Shown one piece after another: positions 57,345 through 64,000 of a stretch of DNA of 64,000 bases (the first letter of the stretch is position 1; each line of letters starts with the position of its first letter). The stretch is from Brucella anthropi_A (GTDB lineage: Bacteria; Pseudomonadota; Alphaproteobacteria; Rhizobiales; Rhizobiaceae), in NCBI RefSeq assembly GCF_046630315.1, contig NZ_LQBD01000001.1, forward strand, positions 325,368 through 389,367. Direction: 5' to 3'. The position numbers were made by a program, and so were the translations under genes. The notes under the pieces are model-generated. The model saw nothing but the letters and a program-made list of their open reading frames with translations, was not told the origin of the DNA and ran no database searches.

Positions 57345-58436
57345 TTATTGCGGGGCATAATCCTTATGTGCGGGCAGATTTAAATCCGTGAGGCTGTCCG
57401 CGTTGATGACTGCGCGTGCCACGGCTTCTGCCATAACCGTGGCTGCAATCGCGCCGATGGCGGTGACGTCGGCTTCCACGCCCTTTGCCTTGCCGGTGGA
57501 AAGCGCAAAGATAGTATCGCCATCCCACATGGTATGGATCGGGTTGATCGTGCGGGCAAAGCCGTCATGGGCCATTCCGGCGATTTTCTTCAATTCCGCC
57601 TTGCCAAACGGGACATTGGTGGCGACGGCGCCGATCGTGGTGTTTGCCCCGCCGGATTTCACAACGCCATGCCCCTGCATGATGGAGGCCATCGTGTTGC
57701 GGAAACCTTTGCCGTCTTCACTCCTTGCGCCTGCAAGAATCTGGCGGGAATTTGGAGCATAGACATCGCCCACCGCATTGACGGCGACAATTGCACCCAC
57801 GACGATTTCCGTCCCCGGCACTTTATGGCTTGCCGTGCCGAGCCCGCCTTTCATGGCGTAATCCATGCCGAACATCTTGCCGACAGTCGCGCCTGCGCCC
57901 GCGCCAATATTGCCTTCGCCCGATGGCTCCGTCCTGGCCGCCTTGCAGGCCAGATATCCCGCTTCCTCATCGGGGCGCACGGAGAAATCGCCCACGCCGA
58001 GATCCATCAGGATTGCCGCCGGTACAATCGGAACGACACCCTTGCCGATCTTGAAGCCGAGATTGTTTTCTTCCAGATAGCGCATCACGCCGGTTGCAGC
58101 CGCAAGGCCATAGGCACTGCCGCCGGAAAGCAGGATCGCCTGAACCTGCTGCACATAATTGATCGGATCGAGCAGATCGGTCTCGCGTGTGCCGGGGGCT
58201 GAACCGCGCACATCAACGCCCGCGGAAGCACCTTCCTCGCAAAGAAGGACGGTGCAGCCGGTCGGGCGTTTTTTCAGCGTGTGGTGCCCCAGCTTGATTC
58301 CGGGTACATCCGTGATGCTCCCACCCATAAGTTCCAGCATGCTTGTTCCTCCCTCGGTAGCTGCCGATGCGCTATTGACGACAAAGGGCATTGCCCCAAG
58401 TCCCGCAAGCGACTTGGCGAATGTTCTGCGATCCAT
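57345..58436 (-). CDS. P1 (S58, DmpA-like) peptidase, exported
   Basis: The 363-residue protein has a twin-arginine-like leader (MDRRTFAKSLAGLGAMPFVVNSASA) and an S58 body with AILLSGGSAYGLAAATGVMRYLEE and VPIVPAAILMDLGVGD. Asn265-Thr266-Thr267-Ile (GGANTTIGAVATNV) lies where S58 members have the self-cleaving Ser/Thr nucleophile. DmpA-type enzymes are aminopeptidases, sometimes active on D- or beta-amino acids, that mature by autocleavage. Export is unusual for the family and is inferred from the leader. It ends three bases from the repeat cluster. Confidence 0.88.
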   Translation of the reverse strand: MDRRTFAKSLAGLGAMPFVVNSASAATEGGTSMLELMGGSITDVPGIKLGHHTLKKRPTGCTVLLCEEGASAGVDVRGSAPGTRETDLLDPINYVQQVQAILLSGGSAYGLAAATGVMRYLEENNLGFKIGKGVVPIVPAAILMDLGVGDFSVRPDEEAGYLACKAARTEPSGEGNIGAGAGATVGKMFGMDYAMKGGLGTASHKVPGTEIVVGAIVAVNAVGDVYAPNSRQILAGARSEDGKGFRNTMASIMQGHGVVKSGGANTTIGAVATNVPFGKAELKKIAGMAHDGFARTINPIHTMWDGDTIFALSTGKAKGVEADVTAIGAIAATVMAEAVARAVINADSLTDLNLPAHKDYAPQ

Positions 58437-58462
58437 GAACAGTTTCCTCCTCCATTTTCGCT

Positions 58463-59764
58463 CTATTGCGAGAGCGTATTCTTTTCGCGCGCCCGGCGTT
58501 GGCGCAGCACATCGGCCACATAGTCACGCGAGAGGGCGTGATAGAGCGGTTCATGTGATATGAGGCGCGCGGTGCCATAGCCCAACATGGATGCGCACAT
58601 CAGCGGAATGACGTTGTTATGATTGCCGGTCATTTCCAGTATGATGACAAAGGCAGTCATCGGGGCCTGCACGACACCGGCAAAATATCCCGCCATGCCA
58701 AGAACAGCCGCAAGGCTGGCGCTGGTTCCAAGAATAAGACCGATCGTGCTGCCCAGTCCTGCGCCGACGGAAAGTGAAGGCGCGAATATTCCGCCCGGTA
58801 TTCCCGAGATCATGGAAAGAAGCCCGGCGAGAAATTTCCCTATGAAGTAAAAAGGTGGAAGAGGCACCCCTTCCACTGCGCTTCGAGCCTGGTCATAGCC
58901 TGCGCCAAAAGTCGATCCGCCGGATGCAATCCCGATAATTGCGACGAGAAGACCGCAGATGCCAGCAAAGAACACCGCATTGCGCAGGGGAGCCTTTTGA
59001 ACGCGCCGCCGCACGCGGCGTCCCAGTTCAAGCGCCAGCGCGCTGAAGGCGGCTCCGAATGCCCCTCCGATCACGCCGCACGCAATGACCAGAACCCAAT
59101 CCTTGCCGGTCGAGGCAGTCACGGTGGTTAGCCCGAAATAGTTATAGTTTCCAACAAGGCCAAGCGAGGCGAGACCGGCGAGAATGACGGCGGATAGCAC
59201 AAGGCCGTTTGTTCGGGCCGCATAGGCGCGCCCCATTTCCTCAATCGCGAACACCACGCCTGCCAAAGGCGTGTTGAACGCAGCCGCGATGCCCGCCGCT
59301 GAGCCAGCAAGAATGAGGCCGCGCGCCTGCTCCATGCCGCCGAAACGCGCGGATTGCATCATGATGGATGCGCCGATCTGCACCGTCGGGCCTTCCCTGC
59401 CGATGGACGCACCGCTGAAAAGCCCGGCGAGCGTCAGAACGATTTTGCCAATGGCGGTTCTGATCGAAAGCAGAAGGGAGCGATCTTCATGATCGTGCAA
59501 GTGGCGCGCGGCGATTGCCTGCGGGATGCCGCTTCCACCGGAATTGGGAAACCAGGATAAAGCGACCCACGAACACGCCATGAAGCCCAGCGGCGTGATA
59601 AGCAGGGGAAGCCAGACCCGCCCGCTGTTTCCGCTGGTCAGGGCCTTGAACCATTCCTGTGCCACATCCGCGGCTTCCGCGAAGCCAACGCTGATCAGGC
59701 CGATGGCCAGGGCGCCGCACCAGAAGACCAGTCGCGGTTTCCAGACATGCGGGGATATCCACAT
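58463..59764 (-). CDS. ClC-family chloride channel or H+/Cl- exchanger
   Basis: From ATG 59764 the 433-residue protein has about a dozen membrane helices with the ClC selectivity motifs GSGIP (77-81), GREGP (gating Glu124) and the IEEM pair (Glu175/176) in AGVVFAIEEM. The proton-path glutamate suggests an exchanger rather than a channel. No CBS domains follow. ClC exchangers help acid survival in E. coli. The open frame up to 59869 starts with TTG and is not conserved. It is 26 bp upstream of the P1 peptidase gene on the same strand. Confidence 0.9.
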   Translation of the reverse strand: MWISPHVWKPRLVFWCGALAIGLISVGFAEAADVAQEWFKALTSGNSGRVWLPLLITPLGFMACSWVALSWFPNSGGSGIPQAIAARHLHDHEDRSLLLSIRTAIGKIVLTLAGLFSGASIGREGPTVQIGASIMMQSARFGGMEQARGLILAGSAAGIAAAFNTPLAGVVFAIEEMGRAYAARTNGLVLSAVILAGLASLGLVGNYNYFGLTTVTASTGKDWVLVIACGVIGGAFGAAFSALALELGRRVRRRVQKAPLRNAVFFAGICGLLVAIIGIASGGSTFGAGYDQARSAVEGVPLPPFYFIGKFLAGLLSMISGIPGGIFAPSLSVGAGLGSTIGLILGTSASLAAVLGMAGYFAGVVQAPMTAFVIILEMTGNHNNVIPLMCASMLGYGTARLISHEPLYHALSRDYVADVLRQRRAREKNTLSQ

Positions 59765-60037
59765 GGCCTTTGACCGGCGGATGAGTGGAACGCGCTTATA
59801 GGATTTTCTCACTTTGCCCCTGCAAACCTGCTGCTGCCCGATTTCGATGTGCGGAGATTTATCACGCAAATCCTTATCGGTAACTGAAACTTGTCAGTAA
59901 AAGACTTTCCATTTGGTCATAACCGTGTTACCAGCCGGTGCCAATTCAACCTTGCAAACCAGATGCGTCGCTGCTCCCGGACTTATTTCCGGAGAGGCGG
60001 CTTTTCTCATTCGATAAAACCGGCAAAGGAATTGGCA

Positions 60038-61531
60038 ATGGCTAAAATCGTGGAATCGCCCACTGGCGCTCTCGCTCTCACGTTCGATGACGTGCTGTTG
60101 CAGCCGGGCCATTCCGAAGTAATGCCGGGGCAGGTCGACCTGCGCACGCGCATCGCCAAGGATATCGAACTCAATCTTCCTCTTCTTTCCGCCGCCATGG
60201 ACACGGTGACGGAATCCCGTCTGGCCATTGCGATGGCACAGGCCGGCGGCATTGGCGTCATTCACCGCAATCTGACGCCCGAGCGTCAGGCCGAAGAAGT
60301 CCGTCAGGTCAAGAAATTCGAATCCGGCATGGTGGTCAATCCGGTCACGATCGGGCCGGATGCCACCTTGGCCGATGCGCAGGCCTTGATGAGGGCGCAC
60401 GGAATTTCCGGCATTCCGGTCGTTGAGAATGCAACCAAGGGTCCGGGGCGTCTTGTTGGCATATTGACCAATCGCGACGTTCGTTTTGCGTCCGATCCAA
60501 AGCAGAAAATCCACGAACTGATGACGCGCGAGAAACTCGTTACGGTTCGCGAGAATGTCAATCAGGATGAGGCAAAGCGTCTCCTGCACGCTCATCGCAT
60601 CGAAAAGCTTCTCGTTGTCGACGATCAGGGCCGTTGCGTCGGTCTCGTCACCGTCAAGGACATTGAAAAGTCGCAGCTCAATCCGAACGCCGCCAAGGAT
60701 GCCCAGGGACGCCTGCGCGCCGCCGCCGCAACGAGCGTCGGTGAAGACGGCTACGAGCGCGCCGAACGCCTGATCGATGCCGGTGTCGATCTTCTGGTCG
60801 TGGATACGGCGCACGGCCATTCGCAACGCGTTCTGGATGCTGTCGCACGTATCAAGAAGGCTTATCCGAATGTCGCGATTCTCGCGGGCAATGTGGCAAC
60901 GATTGCCGGTACACAGGCTCTGATCGACGCCGGTGCGGATGCGGTCAAGGTCGGGATTGGACCGGGCTCGATCTGCACCACGCGTATCGTTGCCGGTGTC
61001 GGTGTTCCGCAGCTTTCGGCTATTATGTCCGCCGTTGAAGCCGCGCAAAAGCAGAACATCCCGGTCATCGCAGATGGCGGTATCAAGTTCTCGGGCGATT
61101 TCGCCAAGGCGCTGGCTGCGGGGGCTGTCGCGGCAATGGCCGGTTCGCTTCTGGCCGGTACGGAAGAAAGTCCGGGCGAGGTTTATCTGCATCAGGGCCG
61201 CTCGTTCAAGGCCTATCGCGGCATGGGTTCAGTCGGCGCTATGGCGCGCGGCTCGGCCGACCGTTATTTCCAGGCGGAAGTGCGCGATGAGTTGAAACTC
61301 GTGCCCGAGGGCATCGAAGGGCAGGTTGCCTATAAGGGACCGATTTCGGCGGTTCTGCACCAGCTTGCGGGCGGCTTGCGCGCCTCCATGGGCTATGTTG
61401 GCGCAAAGACGCTGGAAGAATTCCGCGAGAAGGCGACCTTTGTGCGCATTTCCAATGCGGGCCTGCGCGAAAGCCATTCGCACGGCGTCGCCATTACCCG
61501 TGAAAGCCCGAATTATCCAGGCGGTATGTAA
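60038..61531 (+). CDS. guaB: IMP dehydrogenase
   Basis: GuaB oxidises IMP to XMP, the committed step to guanine nucleotides. The 497-residue protein starts MAKIVESPTGALALTFDDVLLQPG and has the two CBS modules between about residues 95 and 215. The catalytic loop is GPGSICTTRIV with Cys313, and the flap region includes MGSVGAMARGSADRYFQ. AAAGGA precedes ATG 60038; the longer frame from 59891 lies in the divergent promoter region. A bidirectional terminator follows. Confidence 0.97.
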   Translation: MAKIVESPTGALALTFDDVLLQPGHSEVMPGQVDLRTRIAKDIELNLPLLSAAMDTVTESRLAIAMAQAGGIGVIHRNLTPERQAEEVRQVKKFESGMVVNPVTIGPDATLADAQALMRAHGISGIPVVENATKGPGRLVGILTNRDVRFASDPKQKIHELMTREKLVTVRENVNQDEAKRLLHAHRIEKLLVVDDQGRCVGLVTVKDIEKSQLNPNAAKDAQGRLRAAAATSVGEDGYERAERLIDAGVDLLVVDTAHGHSQRVLDAVARIKKAYPNVAILAGNVATIAGTQALIDAGADAVKVGIGPGSICTTRIVAGVGVPQLSAIMSAVEAAQKQNIPVIADGGIKFSGDFAKALAAGAVAAMAGSLLAGTEESPGEVYLHQGRSFKAYRGMGSVGAMARGSADRYFQAEVRDELKLVPEGIEGQVAYKGPISAVLHQLAGGLRASMGYVGAKTLEEFREKATFVRISNAGLRESHSHGVAITRESPNYPGGM

Positions 61532-61555
61532 TAGCGTATCAGACGGTTGGTGAAG

Positions 61556-61585
61556 AAAAGGCGGCCCGGTTGGAGCCGCCTTTTT
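61556..61585. terminator. Bidirectional terminator after guaB
   Basis: AAAAGGCGGC (61556-61565) and GCCGCCTTTT (61575-61584) form a perfect 10-bp stem with a 9-nt loop and T/A-runs on both sides. It serves guaB on the plus strand and the cytochrome gene ending at 61590 on the minus strand. Confidence 0.85.
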
Positions 61586-61589
61586 GTTT

Positions 61590-62693
61590 TCAGTTGCTCG
61601 CAGTCTTCAGCTTCTTGACCTCGGCCCGGATCTCCTCGAAAGGGCCGACCTTATGCATCTCCGCTGGAAGGCTATCGGCATAGGGGCCGTAGCTGGCGTC
61701 CACGGGCTTCTCCAGCCGGTTCGGGAAATCACCCTCAAGATTGGCTTTCGCAGGGCGCGGCTTTGACTGGAAGAAGGCAGCAATGTCCCATGCATCTTCC
61801 GGTTCCAGTTGCGGCTCTTCCAGCGACACGCCGTTGGGCATGTTGGCATGGATGAAGTTCGCGGCCGAGATCAGCCGGTTCATGCCTGCGCCGTCGTTGA
61901 AGCTGTCCGGGCCCCAAAGCGGCGGAAACTCATAGCCCTTGGCATCGCCGACAACGCCGACGCGCTTGCCCTGACCGTCACCGCCATGGCAGGCCGCGCA
62001 GATTTCGGCATAGAGCTTTTCGCCATGCACCGGGTCGGCTGCACGTTTGAGTTCAGGCATTTTTCCCGAACCGCGGCCTTTGGTGTCTTCACCGACCGTC
62101 GTTCCTGCCGAAACATACTTGATATAGGCGACCATGGCTCTCATTTCGTCAGAATCGAGCGGCAGCGGCTCGCCGTTAAGACTTCGGGTCATGCACCCAT
62201 TGACGCGGTCTTCAATCGTGCCAATCTGCCCCTCGCGGGAACGATATTGCGGGAAATCGCCGTAAACACCGACAAGCGGCAACCCATACTGCTTTGTTCC
62301 CGCCTCCAGATGGCAGTTCTGGCAGGAAAGATTATTACCGGCGAAGCGTTTCGTCTCATCGGCCACTTCCGGGCCGATATGCGCATAGGTTTCGGTAATC
62401 AGATCGCGGCCATGCCGCACGATCTTCCCCCAGGCGTCATCGGGCAGCGTATCGGGATCGGCGATGTCCCAGGCTGCCTGTTCCGGCTCTGCTGCTTTCG
62501 CTGCCGGAGCCTTTTCCTTCTCCGCAACCGCCGCGACGTTTTGCGGTGCGGCCTTGTTGCTGTTTGCAGCAGTAGTGCTGGTGTGTGGCCGCGCCGAAGC
62601 CGCCTTCGTGCGTGAACTGTCGCTCGTTGCCGCGAAATATCCGAGGCTCAGACAAAAGACGACAGCATAGATCCCCAAGTCGGACCACCTCAT
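61590..62693 (-). CDS. Diheme c-type cytochrome, TsdA-like
   Basis: The 367-residue protein has an N-terminal membrane helix (LGIYAVVFCLSLGYFAAT), a 60-residue Ala/Lys-rich linker, and two haem c motifs: CQNCH (Cys124, Cys127, His128) and CAACH (Cys232, Cys235, His236). The stretch around the first haem, NLSCQNCHLEAGTKQYG, and NGCMTRSLNGEPLPLDSDEM resemble thiosulfate dehydrogenase TsdA, which joins two thiosulfates to tetrathionate. No sox or other sulfur gene is nearby, so the substrate is unproven. The linker suggests tethering to the membrane rather than free periplasmic TsdA. Confidence 0.88.
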   Translation of the reverse strand: MRWSDLGIYAVVFCLSLGYFAATSDSSRTKAASARPHTSTTAANSNKAAPQNVAAVAEKEKAPAAKAAEPEQAAWDIADPDTLPDDAWGKIVRHGRDLITETYAHIGPEVADETKRFAGNNLSCQNCHLEAGTKQYGLPLVGVYGDFPQYRSREGQIGTIEDRVNGCMTRSLNGEPLPLDSDEMRAMVAYIKYVSAGTTVGEDTKGRGSGKMPELKRAADPVHGEKLYAEICAACHGGDGQGKRVGVVGDAKGYEFPPLWGPDSFNDGAGMNRLISAANFIHANMPNGVSLEEPQLEPEDAWDIAAFFQSKPRPAKANLEGDFPNRLEKPVDASYGPYADSLPAEMHKVGPFEEIRAEVKKLKTASN

Positions 62694-62762
62694 TAACCCC
62701 TCCGATAATACGTTTCAGAATCAAAACGTTCGGTGGGGTATGCGCCTGAGCTTAATACAGTC

Positions 62763-63716
62763 TTAAGAGGTGGATGGGGCCAAGGGCTTATCCAATAAAC
62801 GATTGAGTTCGGTCTGGTTTATCATCAATTTCTCAGCGCTTTCCGCAAGGCATTCGGCAAGCGCCTGAAAATCCTTCCGGCGCATGCTTTGTCGCCGCCA
62901 GAAAAGCGCAATCTCCCGTTTTGGCTGTTCGCCGTCAAAAGGCACAATGCGCATATGGCTGCTGCGCGCTTCGGCACGCACTGCGATTTCCGGAATGAGG
63001 GTAAGGCCCATGCCATGACTGACCATCTGCAAAAGCGTGGTCATGCTGGTGGCGCCATATTTCACAAGCTGGCGCTGCGGGGGGTGGGAACAGACAGCCA
63101 GGGCCTGGTCCCTCATGCAGTGGCCTTCTTCCAGCAAAAGCAAACGATCAAGGGCAACATTATCCTGCGTCATGGGGGAGGCCAGAACCGTTTGATCATT
63201 GGTGGAGGTCGCGATCAAAAAGCGATCATCAAACAGTTTTCGTTGCGCAAGCCGCTCATCGTCGATCGGGAGAGCCGCAACTATGGCATCAATCTCGCCC
63301 GCATGCAGCTCGTCGAGAAGTTTGGCGGTTACGCTTTCCCGCAATTGCAGGCGAAATGACGGATGCCGTTCGCGTAGAAGGGGAATGAGAACCGGCACCA
63401 GATAGGGCGCAACGGTGGGAATGATGCCCAATCGCAGCCTTGTTTGCAGAAGTCCCCGGCTTTGCGCAGCAATCTCCTCAAGCATGTGGAGTTCGCGCAG
63501 GACGGTCTGGATACCCGGATAAAGCTGTTTGCCAAGCTCCGTCATGATGACTTGTCGCTGCGATCGCTCGAAAAGCGGGGCACCCGCAAGAGCTTCCATT
63601 TCCGCGATCTGGGCGGAGAGGGCAGGCTGGGAGACATGTGCCAGTTCTGCGGCCTTGCGAAAATGCAGGGTGGAGGCGAGCGCATCGAAATAGCGCATTT
63701 GACGGACCGTAAACAT
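62763..63716 (-). CDS. oxyR: Hydrogen peroxide-sensing regulator OxyR
   Basis: OxyR is the LysR-type sensor that forms a disulfide on contact with hydrogen peroxide and switches on catalase and other defences. The 317-residue protein has the LysR helix-turn-helix at about 5-60 and the redox pair Cys200 and Cys209 in LLEEGHCMRDQALAVC, matching Cys199/Cys208 of E. coli OxyR. It is divergent from katA across 167 bp, the expected arrangement for direct control. Confidence 0.96.
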   Translation of the reverse strand: MFTVRQMRYFDALASTLHFRKAAELAHVSQPALSAQIAEMEALAGAPLFERSQRQVIMTELGKQLYPGIQTVLRELHMLEEIAAQSRGLLQTRLRLGIIPTVAPYLVPVLIPLLRERHPSFRLQLRESVTAKLLDELHAGEIDAIVAALPIDDERLAQRKLFDDRFLIATSTNDQTVLASPMTQDNVALDRLLLLEEGHCMRDQALAVCSHPPQRQLVKYGATSMTTLLQMVSHGMGLTLIPEIAVRAEARSSHMRIVPFDGEQPKREIALFWRRQSMRRKDFQALAECLAESAEKLMINQTELNRLLDKPLAPSTS

Positions 63717-63883
63717 GATAGGAAAAAATTATCAAAAATAATCGAAAAAGCAATTGGAGATTATGATTGGAATAGGTCTAATCTGGGTCAGTTACCTAGC
63801 CACGGCAGGATGCGGGCGAACTGCGTCATGCTTTTAGCAAGGCTAGTCCCATTCAATATTGGCTTTTCAGGAGGGAATTTCCC
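63717..63883. promoter_or_regulatory. oxyR-katA divergent promoter region
   Basis: This 167-bp AT-rich space should hold the OxyR binding sites for both genes. GATTA (63753-63757) and TAATC (63777-63781 region) form a loose inverted pair around GATTGGAATAGG, a candidate OxyR site, but no strict match was found. AGGAGG precedes the katA start. Confidence 0.45.
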
Positions 63884-64000
63884 ATGGCAGATCGCCCGAT
63901 AATGACGACGAGTGCAGGCGCTCCGATACCGGACAACCAGAATTCCCTGAGTGCCGGGGAGCGCGGCCCGCTTCTGATGCAGGATTACCAGCTCATTGAA
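63884..64000 (+). CDS. katA: Catalase KatA, N-terminal part (cut by window end)
   Basis: The first 39 codons read MADRPIMTTSAGAPIPDNQNSLSAGERGPLLMQDYQLIE, the usual start of a clade 3 haem catalase, where GPLLMQDYQLIE leads into the haem-distal domain. The catalytic His and Asn lie beyond the window. A good AGGAGG precedes ATG 63884. Its position opposite oxyR supports the call. Catalase destroys hydrogen peroxide. Confidence 0.93.
   Translation, partial: MADRPIMTTSAGAPIPDNQNSLSAGERGPLLMQDYQLIE

Noticed and set aside
59970..60005. CTCCCGGA...TCCGGAGAG stem in the guaB leader
   Set aside because: Short and imperfect; could be chance in GC-rich DNA, and no matching regulatory class is known to me.
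1..64000. tRNA, rRNA, CRISPR arrays, insertion sequences, prophage or toxin-antitoxin genes
   Set aside because: Looked for on both strands by eye; no T-loop/CCA patterns, spaced direct repeats, transposase motifs or toxin families were found.

Overview
The window is alphaproteobacterial chromosome, most likely from Brucellaceae (Brucella in the wide sense, probably a former Ochrobactrum). This rests on gene content and protein style: GroEL with an alphaproteobacterial GGM-rich tail and a CIRCE-controlled groES, a hisS-hisZ-hisG cluster with short-form HisG, DUF1127/DUF2093/DUF4170 proteins, an alpha-type glutamate-cysteine ligase, and an oxyR/katA divergent pair. GroEL differs at several residues from the classical Brucella sequence as I remember it, so a close relative is preferred; this is inference. 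I see no rRNA, tRNA, CRISPR array, prophage or insertion sequence. Nearly everything is core genome, densely packed on both strands.

Layout. 0-6.5 kb: DUF1127 protein, LysR regulator, xseA, an exported L,D-transpeptidase, gshA and rsmE. 6.6-10.4 kb: a MarR regulator followed by a three-gene aromatic-acid/drug efflux unit (FUSC pump, DUF1656, HlyD adaptor). 10.7-13.8 kb: a small membrane ORF, a coupled GntR regulator-metallophosphoesterase pair, a small membrane protein and a second LysR regulator. 14.0-18.1 kb: glcDEF glycolate oxidase behind a perfect operator-like palindrome. 18.1-25.0 kb: aldo/keto reductase, a second L,D-transpeptidase, tag, a LysE-type exporter and the overlapping hisS-hisZ-hisG operon. 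25-32.3 kb: DoxX, fumC, a small acidic protein, a stem-loop-rich non-coding stretch, groES-groEL and a TadG-like protein. 32.5-39.5 kb: HAD phosphatase, ribF, MipA/OmpV porin-like protein, ileS and a lipoprotein. 39.7-49 kb: cytochrome b561, tadA, an rRNA pseudouridine synthase with a very long basic tail overlapping rsmD, a paired M16 protease operon, a patatin lipase and a Kef-type antiporter. 49.2-57 kb: a co-directional pmbA-cysQ-DUF4170-acyltransferase-waaA-lpxK run ending in Kdo/lipid A synthesis, then DUF2093 and mutL on the other strand. 57-64 kb: a mosaic of palindromic repeats, an exported P1 peptidase, a ClC exchanger, guaB, a TsdA-like diheme cytochrome, oxyR and the first 39 codons of katA.

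The genes share two broad themes. One is the cell envelope: two L,D-transpeptidases, MipA, lipoprotein, M16 proteases, lipid A/Kdo genes and efflux. The other is stress and redox housekeeping: gshA, groESL, oxyR/katA, Kef, cytochromes. I do not see a convincing new defence or mobile system. The observations most worth a second look lie between genes: an in-frame orphan copy of a GroEL C-terminal tail just downstream of groEL, a cluster of five stem-loops beside it, a 180-bp nested inverted repeat after the first L,D-transpeptidase gene, a 30-bp near-palindrome upstream of gshA, a perfect palindrome upstream of glcDEF, and a multi-unit palindromic repeat present in two versions.
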